Assembly (NCBI RefSeq): GCF_014651875.1
Contig: NZ_BMXS01000012.1
Location: forward strand, 62,001 to 126,000
DNA: 64,000 nt
Direction: 5' to 3'
From: Litchfieldella qijiaojingensis
GTDB taxonomy: Bacteria; Pseudomonadota; Gammaproteobacteria; Pseudomonadales; Halomonadaceae
The position numbers and the translations under genes are program-made. Of this stretch, positions 9,201-19,182 are shown in pieces (positions within the stretch are counted from its first letter, which is position 1; every line of letters begins with the position of its first letter). Below the pieces are notes generated by a model that worked only from the letters and a program-made list of their open reading frames with translations, did no database searches and was not told where the DNA came from.

Positions 9201-9363
9201 GCTAGTAACCTCCCAAACGAAGGGCAAGGGAGACAATAGTCTAAATAGACCAAAGTTTATATACGTGACGTTAATGTGAATAGAAGTGAAATATCCGACT
9301 CGCACGGACAATTATGCGACACTCCGTTACTTCACTGATTGAAATAATGGGTCGGGTCAGAAT

Positions 9364-9393
9364 AAAAAAGGAAGCCCTGCGAACAGGACTTCC
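9364..9393 (-). terminator. Rho-independent terminator of operon B
   Basis: GGAAG-C-CCTG pairs with CAGG-A-CTTCC around a CGAA tetraloop (9370-9393). On the minus strand it is followed by TTTTTTATTC. It lies 31 bases after the semialdehyde dehydrogenase stop and insulates operon A's promoter. Confidence 0.88.
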
Positions 9394-9423
9394 CCAACAA
9401 GAAATGCTGCGATCAATATCAGA

Positions 9424-11001
9424 TCAATTCTTGCGCTGACCGTCCACCAGGCGACTCACGCCCAGCGGGTTGCCATCCTGCAACGCCTCGGGCAGCAGCC
9501 CCGCCGGCAGGTTCTGGTAGCACACCGGGCGCAGGAAGCGCTGGATGGCGGCACTGCCCACCGAGGTGGTGCGGCTGTCTGCCGTGGCCGGGTAGGGGCC
9601 ACCGTGGACCATGGCGTGACACACCTCGACACCGGTGGGCCAGCCGTTGGTCAGCACCCGGCCGGCCTTGAGTTCGAGCGTCGGCAGCAGCGCCCTGGCG
9701 GTGTCCAGGTCACCGTCGTCCATCTGTAGGGTGGCAGTCAGTTGCCCCTCGAGGGACTCGGCGACGCGTTGCATCTCCGCCCCATCGGCACACTCGATGA
9801 CCAGCGCGCTGGCGCCGAACACCTCTGCCTGCAAGGCGTCGTCCGTCAGGAAATCGGCAGCGCTGGCCGCGAACAGCCCGGCCTGGCACTGGTGGGGCCC
9901 CTCACCAACCTGGCCGCGGGCCACCTCGCGCACCTTGGCATGACCGGCCAGCGCGCCGACGCCGTCCTCGTAGGCGCCGTGGATGCCTGGGGTGAGCATG
10001 GTCTGGGCGGCACTGGCCGCGACGGCCTCGCCGGCGGCGGCGAGGAAGGCGTCCAGCGCCTCGCCCTTGACGCCGAGCACCAGCCCGGGGTTGGTGCAGA
10101 ACTGCCCGGCGCCCATATTGAGCGAGGCGACGAAGCCCTCGGCGATCTCCTTGCCGCGCGCCTGGAGCGCTGCCGGCAGCAGGAATACCGGGTTGATCGA
10201 GCTCATCTCGGCGTAGACCGGTATCGGCTGGGGTCGCGCCTGGGCGGTGGCCATCAGCGCCTGGCCACCTCGCCGCGAACCGGTGAAGCCCACCGCCTGG
10301 ATGCGCGGGTCGGCGACCAGCGCCTGGCCGATCTCGTTGCCCGAGCCGAACAGCAGCGAGAAGACGCCCTCGGGCAGGCCGCACTTGGCCACCGCGGCCT
10401 GCACCGCACGACCCACCAGCTCGGAGGTGCCGGGGTGGGCGGAGTGGGCCTTGACCACCACCGGGCAGCCGGCGGCCAGCGCCGAGGCGGTGTCACCGCC
10501 GGCCACGGAAAACGCCAGCGGGAAGTTGCTGGCGCCGAACACCGCCACCGGGCCGAGGGCGATGTGGCGCTGGCGCAGGTCGACGCGCGGCATCGGCGCC
10601 CGCTCGGGCAGCGCCGGGTCGATCCGCACGTCGAGCCATTCGCCGGCGCGTACCACGGACGCGAACAGGCGCAACTGGCCGCAGGTGCGACCGCGCTCGC
10701 CCTCGAGTCGCGCACGGGGCAGGCCGGTTTCGGCCATGGCGCGCTCGATCAGGTCGTCGCCGATGGCCTCGATCTCGGCGGCGATGTCCTCGAGGAAGGC
10801 CGCGCGGTCATCGAGTGAGCTCTCGCGATAGGTAGCGTAGGCCACCTCGGCGAGCTGGCAGGCCCGGGCGACCGCGTCGCGGTCCAGGCCCGGGTACTCC
10901 GGGGCCAGGACCTCGCCGCTAGCCGGGTCGATGGCGCGGATGACGGCCTGGTCGCCGATGACGGCCTGCTGGCCGATCAGGGAAGTACCTTGTGGGGTCA
11001 T
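9424..11001 (-). CDS. 2-oxoglutarate semialdehyde dehydrogenase (2,5-dioxovalerate dehydrogenase)
   Basis: 525 residues of the aldehyde dehydrogenase superfamily. [10 protein letters not shown] (Asn159), Lys184, the general base Glu265 in YAEMSSINP and the nucleophile Cys302 in GQFCTNPG are all present. The length and AEMSSINPV motif fit the ketoglutarate semialdehyde dehydrogenases of hexarate/pentose pathways. It makes 2-oxoglutarate from the KdgD product, linking both operons to the TCA cycle, and is the only such gene in the region. It starts 24 bases after the fadR2 stop, so it is likely cotranscribed. Its GC content is visibly higher than that of operon A genes, suggesting a different origin or selection. 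Confidence 0.9.
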   Translation of the reverse strand: MTPQGTSLIGQQAVIGDQAVIRAIDPASGEVLAPEYPGLDRDAVARACQLAEVAYATYRESSLDDRAAFLEDIAAEIEAIGDDLIERAMAETGLPRARLEGERGRTCGQLRLFASVVRAGEWLDVRIDPALPERAPMPRVDLRQRHIALGPVAVFGASNFPLAFSVAGGDTASALAAGCPVVVKAHSAHPGTSELVGRAVQAAVAKCGLPEGVFSLLFGSGNEIGQALVADPRIQAVGFTGSRRGGQALMATAQARPQPIPVYAEMSSINPVFLLPAALQARGKEIAEGFVASLNMGAGQFCTNPGLVLGVKGEALDAFLAAAGEAVAASAAQTMLTPGIHGAYEDGVGALAGHAKVREVARGQVGEGPHQCQAGLFAASAADFLTDDALQAEVFGASALVIECADGAEMQRVAESLEGQLTATLQMDDGDLDTARALLPTLELKAGRVLTNGWPTGVEVCHAMVHGGPYPATADSRTTSVGSAAIQRFLRPVCYQNLPAGLLPEALQDGNPLGVSRLVDGQRKN

Positions 11002-11025
11002 GCTGTCTCCCTTGGTTTGCCTGGT

Positions 11026-11781
11026 TCAGTTTTCCTGATACTGCGCGTACATGTTCCGGGCCCGGTTGAGGTGCTGGAACATGGTCTCTCTGGCCGCCTC
11101 CCCATCTCGCGACAGGATCGCCTCGAGGATATAGGCATGCTCCTCCTGGACCCGCGCGAGGTAACGCTCCGAGGCGGCCGGGTTGATATCGATGCTGAGC
11201 AGCTTGGCGCGGGGGATCACGTTCTGGTTCAACTGCTCGTAGAAACTCTTGAAGAACGGGTTCTTGGTCGCCTTGGCGATGGCGAAATGGAACTCGTAGT
11301 CTTCGACACGGGCTTGCGACTTCTCGACATGCGCCTGGATGAAGGCAGCATGCCTGGCCTCCATCTCTTCGCGGTCGCCTTCATCATGACGCAATGCAGC
11401 CAACTCGGCGGCGGCAGGCTCGAGGGTCAAGCGCAGCTCGAGGACATGCAGGATATCTTCCACTGTGGTCGGGTTGATCCGCTCCGCCGGCCTAGCCTCG
11501 ATCGTCGTCGAGCGCAACACCGTGGTACCGACACCACGCCGGGTTTCGACCAACCCCAATGACTTGAGGTGGGTGATGGCTTCACGGATCACGGTGCGGC
11601 TGACACCGAAGGAGTCGCACAGGCTGCTTTCCGTCGGCACCTTAGAGCCAACGGGAATTTTCCCTTGAGTGATCAAGGCTTCCAACTGGTCAGCCACATG
11701 CAGGGAAAGGCTTCCCTGTCGCGGCACCTTGTGCACATCGAGCTGTGCGATGTCCGATGTCATATTCGTGTCCTTAGCCAT
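11026..11781 (-). CDS. FadR-subfamily GntR transcriptional regulator (copy 2)
   Basis: 251 residues, with a winged HTH (about 25-90) and an FCD domain. It is about 90% identical by eye to the copy at 1502-2257, and the DNA-recognition segment is identical. Differences cluster at the N-terminus and around residues 130-155. It lies between gudD and the semialdehyde dehydrogenase. The 59-bp gap before it carries a perfect palindrome with a GT-N3-AC core (11799-11813), which suggests autoregulation. Its effector is presumably a hexarate pathway intermediate (inference). Confidence 0.9.
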   Translation of the reverse strand: MAKDTNMTSDIAQLDVHKVPRQGSLSLHVADQLEALITQGKIPVGSKVPTESSLCDSFGVSRTVIREAITHLKSLGLVETRRGVGTTVLRSTTIEARPAERINPTTVEDILHVLELRLTLEPAAAELAALRHDEGDREEMEARHAAFIQAHVEKSQARVEDYEFHFAIAKATKNPFFKSFYEQLNQNVIPRAKLLSIDINPAASERYLARVQEEHAYILEAILSRDGEAARETMFQHLNRARNMYAQYQEN

Positions 11782-11798
11782 AAAATCGAGTCCTGACC

Positions 11799-11813
11799 AA
11801 AAGTATGACTTTT
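11799..11813 (-). promoter_or_regulatory. Palindromic operator candidate before fadR2
   Basis: AAAAGT-ATG-ACTTTT is a perfect inverted repeat with a 3-base centre, 18 bases before the fadR2 start codon. It contains GTATGAC, the same 7-base core found in front of kdgD1 and kdgD2. A related but less symmetric ACATGACTTTAG stands before fadR1 (about 2273-2286). Confidence 0.55.
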
Positions 11814-11840
11814 AGTCTAGCCAAGCGCATCACCACCAAG

Positions 11841-13166
11841 CTAGCGCGCCAACGTCGGCCGCTTGGGATCGAACTCCCAGCCGGGAATCAGGTACTGCAT
11901 GGCCATGGCATCGTTGCGCTGAGTCACATCAAGGCTCTGATAGAGACTGTGCGCCTCCACCAGCTTCTTTTCATCGAGCTCGACCCCCAGACCGGGTGCC
12001 GTCGGCACCTTCAACTTGCCATCGCGAATCTGGAATGGCTCCTTGGTGATGCGTTGGCCATCCTGCCAGATCCAGTGCGTATCGATCGCTGTGATCTCGC
12101 CGGGACATGCGGCCGCCACATGCGTCATCATGGCCAGCGAGATGTCAAAGTGGTTGTTGCTGTGCGAGCCCCAGGTCATGTCCCACTCGTTGCACAGCTC
12201 GCCGACCATCACAGCGCCCTGCATGGTCCAGAAGTGGCAGTCCGCCAGCGGGATGTCCACGGCGTTGAGCTGTACCGCATACTGCAGCTGCTTGAAGTCG
12301 GTGGCGATCATGTTGGTCGCAGTCGGTAGCCCAGTGCGCTTCTTGAACTCGGCCATGGTCTCGCGGCCCGAATAGCTCTCCTCCTGACCGCAGGGGTCCT
12401 CGGCATAGCTCAGCAGGTCACGGATCGGCGTCAGCACACGCACCGCCTCGTCGAGCTTCCAGGCACCATTGGGATCCAGGGTCAGACGGGCTTCGGGAAA
12501 GGCTTCGTGCAAGGCGCGAACGCAGTCGGCTTCCTCCTCGCCGCGCAGCACCCCGCCCTTGAGCTTGAAGTCCTTGAAGCCATAACGCTCGTAGGCCGCC
12601 TTGGCGAGGTTGGCCACTGCCTCGGGAGTCAAAGCCTCACGACAGCGCACCTCATCCCAAGCATCTTTTGGATCGTCGGCCTTGGGATACGGCAGGTCCG
12701 TCTTGCCCGGGTCGCCGAGCAGGAACAGGTAGCCCAGGGCTTCCACCTCATCCCGCTGGCGGCCGTACTGGCCCAGCAGGTCGGCTACCGGCATCTGCAG
12801 CGCCTTGCCAAAGAGATCGAACAGGGCCGACTCGAGGCCGGTGATCACATGCACCGCCACGCGCAGGTCGAAGGTCTGGCGACCGCGTTCTTCCCGGCCG
12901 TTGCGGGCAAGCACTTGGCGGGCACGGTTCAAGGTCTGCTTGATGTCGTTGACCTGAGACCCTTCAACCAGGGAGCGGCACTGCTCCAATCCTTTCAGAA
13001 TGCCATCGCTCGATGGAATTTCGCCAACGCCCTTGTTGCCGGCATCATCCTCGAGGATCACCACGCAACGGATGAACCAGGGTGCGTGACCGCCACTGAG
13101 GTTGAGGAGAAAACTGTCATAACCGGCTACCGGTACTACCTTCATTGATTTGACTTTGGGAAACAT
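11841..13166 (-). CDS. gudD: Glucarate dehydratase
   Basis: 441 residues, close to the 446 of E. coli GudD, of the enolase superfamily. The KLK pair (Lys201/Lys203), metal ligands Asp231, Glu256 and Asn285 and the catalytic His335 in GSHSNNH are all visible, as is the family segment [14 protein letters not shown]. It dehydrates D-glucarate (and idarate) to 5-keto-4-deoxyglucarate, the KdgD substrate. It lies 64 bp after garD in operon B. Cytosolic, Mg-dependent by family. Confidence 0.95.
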   Translation of the reverse strand: MFPKVKSMKVVPVAGYDSFLLNLSGGHAPWFIRCVVILEDDAGNKGVGEIPSSDGILKGLEQCRSLVEGSQVNDIKQTLNRARQVLARNGREERGRQTFDLRVAVHVITGLESALFDLFGKALQMPVADLLGQYGRQRDEVEALGYLFLLGDPGKTDLPYPKADDPKDAWDEVRCREALTPEAVANLAKAAYERYGFKDFKLKGGVLRGEEEADCVRALHEAFPEARLTLDPNGAWKLDEAVRVLTPIRDLLSYAEDPCGQEESYSGRETMAEFKKRTGLPTATNMIATDFKQLQYAVQLNAVDIPLADCHFWTMQGAVMVGELCNEWDMTWGSHSNNHFDISLAMMTHVAAACPGEITAIDTHWIWQDGQRITKEPFQIRDGKLKVPTAPGLGVELDEKKLVEAHSLYQSLDVTQRNDAMAMQYLIPGWEFDPKRPTLAR

Positions 13167-13230
13167 GCGATACCTTTTCGATCGATTTACGAATCGTTTC
13201 TATTCCAGTGACGAATCTGTTACCGAGAAC

Positions 13231-14793
13231 TCAGGTAATCGGTGCCGGATTGAATAGCACCAGGTCATTGTGTATCCCGAGCTTGTCGGCAGCGACCTGC
13301 TTTCGACCGCTCGCCACATCCAGAATCATGTGGAAGAGTTCCCATCCGATATCTTCGATGGTCGCCTCGCCAGAGGCGATGCGGCCGGCATCCAGATCGA
13401 TGATGTCGTGCCAGCGCTGCCCGAGAGTCGAATTGGTGGACACCTTGATGACGGGAATCATCGGCAAGCCGTAGGGTGTCCCACGACCAGTCGTGAACAC
13501 CTGAAGGTTCATCCCCGCAGCGGCCTGGAGTGTGCCACAGACGAAATCGCTCGCCGGGGTCGCGGCAAAGGTCAAGCCTCTCTTGCGAACCCGTTCGCCA
13601 GGCCCGATCACGTCAACTATGGGACTATTTCCGGATTTGATGACCGACCCCAGAGCCTTCTCGACGACGTTGCTGAGCCCACCACGCTTGTTACCCGGAG
13701 AAGGATTGGCACTGCGATCCGCTTGTCCCTGTTCCAGATAGCGGTCATACCATTCCATTTCACGGATCAACGCCTTGCCGACTGACTCATCGACAGCTCG
13801 TGGCGTCAACAGATGGATGGCATCACGCACTTCGGTCACTTCCGAGAACATCACGCTGCCACCCGCTCGCACGATGAGATCGGTGGCAAACCCCACCGCA
13901 GGGTTGGCCGTGACGCCGGAGAAAGCATCACTACCCCCACACTGCATCCCCACCACCAGTTCGGAGGCCGGGCATGTCTCACGCTGGCGCCGGTTGAGCC
14001 GCTCAAGGTGCCGCTCGGCCATGGCCATGATCCCCTCGACCATCTCGCCAAAGCCTTGGAAGGATTCGTCCTGCAGGCTCAGCACGTTGGCATCGGGGTC
14101 CGCGGCTTCGGTGTTCTCGTAGATCTTCACTGGCCGATCGTCGAGCAGGGTCGAGGGTTGCAACTTCTCGCATCCCAGACCGATGACCATCACCTCGTCG
14201 CCGAAATTAGGATTGAGGGCAATGTTCTTCAGCGTGCGAATCGGCACGATGGCCGCCGGCGCATTGATGGCGACCCCGCAACCGTAGGTGTGGTTGAGGC
14301 CCACCACGTCGTCGACATTGGGATAGCGCGGAAGCAGCTCGCGCTTGATCCGTTGCACCACATAGTCCACCGTGCCGGCCACGCACTGCACGCTGGTGGT
14401 GATACCGAGAACATTCTTCGTGCCGACACTGCCATCCGGATTACGGAAGCCTTCGAAGGTATAGCCTTCGAGCGCCTCGACTTCGGGTACAGGACGTATC
14501 GCGAGCGGCAGATCGCTCAAGGTTGGCGCCTGCGGCAGGCGCACCTTGGTTTCATCGACATGTTCACCCCGCGAGATCGCAACCACGGCAGTGCCGATGA
14601 CTTCACCGTAACGAACGATGGGGTCATCCACCCGGATATCCGTCAGGGCCACCTTGTGTCCCTGGGGGATAGCTCCGGTCAGAACGAGGCCGTCATCCAA
14701 GGTGGTGCCTTCCGCGAGTCCCCCCTGCTCGACGACGATAGCCACGTTGTCATTCGCATGCACTTTGATAACCCGACTTCTGGACTGGCTCAT
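13231..14793 (-). CDS. garD: Galactarate dehydratase
   Basis: 520 residues, the GarD length. The N-terminal SAF domain (about 1-95) is followed by the UxaA/GarD catalytic domain with [17 protein letters not shown] and [11 protein letters not shown]. It converts galactarate to 5-keto-4-deoxyglucarate using a metal. The start ATG overlaps the stop of tctA by 4 bases (ATGA), so transporter and enzyme are translationally coupled, which supports aldarates as the transporter's cargo. Confidence 0.95.
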   Translation of the reverse strand: MSQSRSRVIKVHANDNVAIVVEQGGLAEGTTLDDGLVLTGAIPQGHKVALTDIRVDDPIVRYGEVIGTAVVAISRGEHVDETKVRLPQAPTLSDLPLAIRPVPEVEALEGYTFEGFRNPDGSVGTKNVLGITTSVQCVAGTVDYVVQRIKRELLPRYPNVDDVVGLNHTYGCGVAINAPAAIVPIRTLKNIALNPNFGDEVMVIGLGCEKLQPSTLLDDRPVKIYENTEAADPDANVLSLQDESFQGFGEMVEGIMAMAERHLERLNRRQRETCPASELVVGMQCGGSDAFSGVTANPAVGFATDLIVRAGGSVMFSEVTEVRDAIHLLTPRAVDESVGKALIREMEWYDRYLEQGQADRSANPSPGNKRGGLSNVVEKALGSVIKSGNSPIVDVIGPGERVRKRGLTFAATPASDFVCGTLQAAAGMNLQVFTTGRGTPYGLPMIPVIKVSTNSTLGQRWHDIIDLDAGRIASGEATIEDIGWELFHMILDVASGRKQVAADKLGIHNDLVLFNPAPIT

Positions 14794-16337
14794 GACAACT
14801 CCTTCTTATCCAATCGGCTTGCCGAGCGATCGGTTGTAAATTCCTGAGAGTGCCGGGCACGGGACTTCAGCCCCATGACGATGGAAAACACGACAGAGGC
14901 CAGGATCAACAACCACAGGACGATGGCGATCGGGCTCTTGGTGAAGAAGATCGAGAGAGTGCCGAAAGACTCGAGGCTCTTGACGAAGTAGACCTCGGCC
15001 TGACTGCCCAGGATGAAGCCGATGATCAGCGGCGCCACCTCCAGGCCGATCTTCTGGATCAGGTAGCCGAGGATGCCGAAGATCAGCAGGGTCCAGACAT
15101 CGAACATGATGCCGTAGTTGATGGCATAGGCCCCCACCACGCACATCATCACGATGATCGGATAGAGGATGTGCTTGGGCACCATCACCACCTTGGCGAT
15201 ATGCTTGATGGCATAGAACATCAGGAAGAACATCACGATGTTGGCGAACACCAGCGCCGTCATCATGATGTACCAGGTCTCGGAGTTCTCGGGGATGAAT
15301 AGCGGCCCCACCTGAATGCCCTGGAGGGTGAAGGCCCCGATCAGCACGGCAGTCGTGGAGTCACCAGGGATCCCCAGGGAGAGTAGCGGAATCAGGGCGC
15401 CACCGGTCAGGGCATTGTTGGCCGACTCCGAGGCGACCAGGCCCTGAGGGGCTCCCTTGCCCATTTCGGAAGAGTCTCGGGACAGATTCTTCTCCTGGGT
15501 GTAGGCCAGCACCGAGGCGGCGCTGCCACCGACCCCCGGCAACATGCCGACGAAGGTCCCGATGAAGGACGAGCGCACCAGGTTGGTCAGGCGGCCCTTG
15601 AAGATCGAGAGCGAGAAACCGCCTCCTTTGCCGAACTTGATACGCTCGTTCGAAAGATCGCTCTTCACCCCCTTCTCGGCCTCGAGCAGGATGGTGGAGA
15701 TGCCGAAGATGCCGATCAGCACCGGCAGCAGGGAGAAGCCCTCGAACAGGTAGGGCTCCATGAAGTCGAACATCAGGCGCGTCTTGCCGTTGCCGCCATC
15801 GGAGATGCTGTAGTCACCGATCAGGCTCAACCAGATGCCGATCACCCCGCTGAAGATACCGACCAGCATGCTACTCGACAGGGAGGCAATGACACTCAGG
15901 GCCAGCAGGATGATCAGGAACTTCTCCACGTAGGAGAACTTGATCGAGAAGTCAGCCAGCATGGGGGCGAACAGGAAGAGCACGGCGGCACTGATCAGCC
16001 CCCCAACGACGGAAGCGATGACACTGACCCGCAAGGCCTTCTCTCCTTCCCCCTTGCGGGCCATGGGATAGCCGTCGAAGGTGGTGGTGATCGAGGACGG
16101 CGTACCGGGAATGTTGAGCAGGACCGCCGGCACCATGCCGCCCGAAATGCCGCCCACGTAGAGGCCCAGCAGCAGTGCCAGGCCGTGGTGCAGGCCCAGG
16201 GCATAGGTCAGCGGCAGGCAGACCGCCACCGCCATGGTGGCGGTCATGCCGGGGATCGCGCCGAAGATGATGCCGATCAGGGCCCCGAATCCGGCGAGAA
16301 GAAAGAAGGTAATATCGAGAAGTGACAGGAATTCCAT
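14790..16337 (-). CDS. tctA: Tripartite tricarboxylate-type transporter, large permease (TctA)
   Basis: About 515 residues with roughly a dozen membrane segments and the TctA signatures [32 protein letters not shown] and [11 protein letters not shown]. The ATG at 16337 is chosen because the family starts with the MEFL segment; the frame runs 40 codons further upstream with non-family, charged sequence. It overlaps garD by ATGA and follows tctB by 17 bases. With TctB and TctC it forms a secondary importer; its neighbours garD, gudD and kdgD2 suggest glucarate/galactarate (inference). Confidence 0.93.
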   Translation of the reverse strand: MEFLSLLDITFFLLAGFGALIGIIFGAIPGMTATMAVAVCLPLTYALGLHHGLALLLGLYVGGISGGMVPAVLLNIPGTPSSITTTFDGYPMARKGEGEKALRVSVIASVVGGLISAAVLFLFAPMLADFSIKFSYVEKFLIILLALSVIASLSSSMLVGIFSGVIGIWLSLIGDYSISDGGNGKTRLMFDFMEPYLFEGFSLLPVLIGIFGISTILLEAEKGVKSDLSNERIKFGKGGGFSLSIFKGRLTNLVRSSFIGTFVGMLPGVGGSAASVLAYTQEKNLSRDSSEMGKGAPQGLVASESANNALTGGALIPLLSLGIPGDSTTAVLIGAFTLQGIQVGPLFIPENSETWYIMMTALVFANIVMFFLMFYAIKHIAKVVMVPKHILYPIIVMMCVVGAYAINYGIMFDVWTLLIFGILGYLIQKIGLEVAPLIIGFILGSQAEVYFVKSLESFGTLSIFFTKSPIAIVLWLLILASVVFSIVMGLKSRARHSQEFTTDRSASRLDKKELS

Positions 16338-16354
16338 GGCGACACTCGCTTCGG

Positions 16355-16798
16355 TCACGGCAGGGTGATGTTGAACAGCTTGGCCAGGATGAACCAGGCC
16401 AGGCCGGGCGCGACGACGGCGTTGATCACCACGATGGTCACGGCCTTCTTCGTCCACTCATGCATGTACATCAGCGACATCAGCAGGACGAAGGCCATCG
16501 AGACGAACAGGAAGCCGTAGCCCGTATAGGGGAAGAGATTGCCCACCACCGCCATCAGGTAGAAATACGCCACGATCAGGACGAGGGTACCGAAGAAACG
16601 GAAAGCATCCATGGGCTCCCCCACGATGGGCAGGGTGCGCTCCCCCCGCTTCACCTCGGCCAGGAAGGGGACCACCTTCGTCACCAGGATCAAGACGAAA
16701 AGCCCCGCCATGATCCAGTGGATGATCGTCGGGAAGAACAGGTGGGAGGTCTCGAAATCTATCGAGACGCTGAGCAGACTTGACAGACCTGATTCCAT
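16355..16798 (-). CDS. tctB: Tripartite tricarboxylate-type transporter, small permease (TctB)
   Basis: 147 residues with four hydrophobic segments separated by a charged loop, the layout of the small membrane subunit of TTT transporters. It lies between tctC and tctA. A perfect 10-bp intercistronic hairpin (16811-16835) sits just before it. Sequence conservation in this subunit is low, so the assignment depends partly on order and topology. Confidence 0.88.
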   Translation of the reverse strand: MESGLSSLLSVSIDFETSHLFFPTIIHWIMAGLFVLILVTKVVPFLAEVKRGERTLPIVGEPMDAFRFFGTLVLIVAYFYLMAVVGNLFPYTGYGFLFVSMAFVLLMSLMYMHEWTKKAVTIVVINAVVAPGLAWFILAKLFNITLP

Positions 16799-16810
16799 AG
16801 CGGCTCCGGC

Positions 16811-16835
16811 ATGGGCAGGAGGACATCCTGCCCAT
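16811..16835 (-). promoter_or_regulatory. Intercistronic hairpin between tctC and tctB
   Basis: ATGGGCAGGA pairs perfectly with TCCTGCCCAT over a 5-nt loop, without a following T-tract. It is the positional counterpart of the dctP-dctQ hairpin and could give more binding protein than permease from one mRNA. Confidence 0.6.
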
Positions 16836-16905
16836 CATTGTTCTATAGCGATTCACACCATGTGGCGAGGACTCCGGCGGCATGGGCCACCGGTGCCCGG
16901 ATCGC

Positions 16906-17958
16906 TTACTTGATGTTTTCGATGATGCCTTCGTAGCGAGACATCTTGTCGTACAGATACTCCGAGGCTTGCTCGGACGGCTTGAAGTTGGGGATGAAGA
17001 AGGAGTTCTTCTGGATCTCCTGGATCTCACCCTCGGCATAGATCTCGGTGAGGGCCTCGTCGATCTGCTCCACGATGGCCGGATCCATGTCCTTGTTGTA
17101 GAGGAAGAAGAATTCCTTATCGAAGGTGAAGGTCTCGTCCCCGCCCATGGTGACGGTCACGTTGGGCTCCACGAACTCCAACAGCTGCTCGCGGCTGGTC
17201 TGCCCCAGACCATTTTCCGGTGCCTGCTGGATGGTTCCCTGACGTGCCGTCAGCCACACGAAGCGCATCGCCTTCTGGTCGTCCTCCGACAGGCGGGTGT
17301 ACTGCTCGTTGGCCTGCACGGTGCCGTTGATCACGTCGGCCTGACCGTCGAAGAGCTGCTGGTTCTTGTCCGACTGGGAGCCGGTGTTGACCGCGACCAG
17401 ATTATCCTCCATCCCCGGATGCTCGATGGAAATAGCATTCTTCAGGGCACTGAAGCCGATCTCGGACACACCGCCGGGCTGGATCGCCACACGGACGGTC
17501 TCGCCGTCGCCCGCCGCCGCGATGATGTCGTCGAGGGTCTCGTACGGGGAGTCCTTGGGCACCAGGTAGGCATTACCCGGGTTGATGGCCACCGTCGGCC
17601 CAACGGTGTACTTCTCGAAGATATTGTCGTAACCCTGCACCCCATACAGGTAGCCCAGGTAGGACTGGTCGTGGAAGATCATCAGGGTGTTGCCGCGAGA
17701 ATCGCGGTCCAGGGCACGGAAGGCAGCGCTGGCACCGACGGCATCGACCTTCATATTGAGATCGAGGTGCTCGGCCAGCTGGTCCACGACGATGCTCGAG
17801 TTCTGATAGGTGTCGCCACCTGTGGACGTGGAACCGATGACGACCCTGACGTTGCCTCTCAGGGGGCCATCCGCGGCTTGGGCCACACCAGCGCCAAAGG
17901 CCACTGACATCATCATGGCTGCCGAGCCCAGGCCTACGATAGTCTTGGGAAATTTCAT
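16906..17958 (-). CDS. tctC: Tripartite tricarboxylate-type transporter, substrate-binding protein (TctC)
   Basis: 350 residues. A Sec signal peptide (MKFPKTIVGLGSAAMMMSV, cleavage after GVAQA) is followed by a TctC-type two-lobed periplasmic domain, including the segments VIGSTSTGGDTYQNSS and VAINPGNAYLVPKDSP. The ATG at 17958 has GAGAGGG upstream. It lies 28 bases after kdgD2. The protein would deliver an organic diacid, probably an aldarate, to TctAB. Confidence 0.88.
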   Translation of the reverse strand: MKFPKTIVGLGSAAMMMSVAFGAGVAQAADGPLRGNVRVVIGSTSTGGDTYQNSSIVVDQLAEHLDLNMKVDAVGASAAFRALDRDSRGNTLMIFHDQSYLGYLYGVQGYDNIFEKYTVGPTVAINPGNAYLVPKDSPYETLDDIIAAAGDGETVRVAIQPGGVSEIGFSALKNAISIEHPGMEDNLVAVNTGSQSDKNQQLFDGQADVINGTVQANEQYTRLSEDDQKAMRFVWLTARQGTIQQAPENGLGQTSREQLLEFVEPNVTVTMGGDETFTFDKEFFFLYNKDMDPAIVEQIDEALTEIYAEGEIQEIQKNSFFIPNFKPSEQASEYLYDKMSRYEGIIENIK

Positions 17959-17986
17959 TGGTGCCCTCTCGATTGTCTTTGTAGAT

Positions 17987-18904
17987 TTACAGTTGCTTTG
18001 CAATGCCAACCAGCTTCTCGAGCTGCTGGCACTCTTCGGAAGTCGGCATGGTCAACGGCGCCCGAACACTGCCGGCCGGACGACCGATGATCTCGGCTCC
18101 TGCCTTGATCAAGCTGACGGCATACCCCTTCTTCCGATCCCTGAGATCCACGAAGGGAATGAAGAAGTCGTTGGTGATCTTCTTGACGACTTCGCTGTTA
18201 CCCTTGCGCAGTTCCTTGTAGAAGGTCACGGCCATGTCGGGAACGAAGTTGAACACGGCCGATGAATAGGTGTTCACGCCAATGGAAAGATAGGCCTCGG
18301 CGAAGATCTCGGCGGTGGGTACGCCACCGATGTACACCAGGCGGTCGCCGACGGTCTTGATGATCTTGTTGAGTGCCTGGATATCGCCCTTGCCGTCCTT
18401 GAGCCCGATGAGGTTGGGGCACTGATCGGCGAGCCGCTGAACCGCCTCTGTCTCGAGAATGCCGTTGGCGCGATTGTAATAGATGACGTTGATGTCAGTG
18501 GCGTCACAGATCTGGCGGGCATAGTCCACCAGGCCATCCTGGGGGCATTCGGTCAGGTAAGGCGGCATCAGCAGGATGCCATCGGCACCCGCCTCCTCCG
18601 CCGCCTGGGCGAAGGCCTTGCCACTTTCAACGCTAAGGCCGGCGCTGGCGATCACCGGCAGCTTGCCGTCCACCGTCTCCACCGCCACGCGGACGATCTC
18701 GCGATACTCGTCCGACCCCAGATTGAAGAACTCGCCGGTGCCGCCGGCCACGAAGACCGCGGAGATATCGTGGCTGATGAACCACTCCAGGCGGCTGCAA
18801 TAGCTTGCGGCGTCGAACCGGCCCTGCTCGTCGAAATCGGTGATCGGGAAGGACAGCAGCCCATCGCCCAGGGCGCGCCTCACTTCATCTCTGGAAAACT
18901 TCAC
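17987..18904 (-). CDS. kdgD: 5-dehydro-4-deoxyglucarate dehydratase (copy 2)
   Basis: 305 residues, highly similar over its whole length to copy 1, with the same GTGEF, YYNRAN and LIGLKDGKGD (Lys169) active-site elements. The GTG start at 18904 with GAGGA upstream mirrors copy 1. First gene of operon B, just before tctC. Differences from copy 1 are scattered conservative changes, so both are expected to be active. The duplication may serve independent expression on uronates versus aldarates. Confidence 0.93.
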   Translation of the reverse strand: MKFSRDEVRRALGDGLLSFPITDFDEQGRFDAASYCSRLEWFISHDISAVFVAGGTGEFFNLGSDEYREIVRVAVETVDGKLPVIASAGLSVESGKAFAQAAEEAGADGILLMPPYLTECPQDGLVDYARQICDATDINVIYYNRANGILETEAVQRLADQCPNLIGLKDGKGDIQALNKIIKTVGDRLVYIGGVPTAEIFAEAYLSIGVNTYSSAVFNFVPDMAVTFYKELRKGNSEVVKKITNDFFIPFVDLRDRKKGYAVSLIKAGAEIIGRPAGSVRAPLTMPTSEECQQLEKLVGIAKQL

Positions 18905-18925
18905 CCGATGGTCCTCACATTGGTT

Positions 18926-18941
18926 GTCATACATCATACAA
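18926..18941 (-). promoter_or_regulatory. Candidate FadR-type operator upstream of kdgD2
   Basis: GTCATACATCATACAA, identical to 9185-9200, here only 22 bases before the kdgD2 start. With flanking bases it reads TTGT-N10-ACAA. On the minus strand TGTATGA is repeated with a 7-base period. Confidence 0.55.
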
Positions 18942-19182
18942 ATGCCAAGCTAATAGATCGATGACTGACCGGCAAGGGCGAATGTGGTAGATTTCGACCA
19001 AAGTTGAGTTCATGCGTGACCATTGAACTATCCCATGCCCCTCCCCCGATGCACGGGAACAGGCTAAGCAATGCCTTTCGTAACCACCTGATCGCCAAGG
19101 AAGACATGACGTAATGCTCGCTCTTGGGCCCCACCGGAAAAATGCCTCCATCCACTGCCAGTCGATAAGAACCGGAGCAGCG

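Larger units (their letters stand above)
9081..9423. other. Intergenic region upstream of kdgD1
   Basis: No credible gene. It holds the leader and probable promoter of operon A on the minus strand, the operator-like element at 9185-9200, and the terminator of operon B at 9364-9393. The stretch 9205-9260 shares short words with the region upstream of kdgD2 (GGCAAGGG and GACCAAAGTT in the same order), suggesting the two promoter regions are diverged duplicates. Confidence 0.6.

Noticed and set aside
9742-10818. Open frame of 358 codons on the plus strand
   Set aside because: Antisense to the aldehyde dehydrogenase, in very GC-rich DNA where stop codons are rare in all frames.
16882-17907. Open frame of 341 codons on the plus strand
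   Set aside because: Antisense to tctC; the opposite strand has a signal peptide and family segments.
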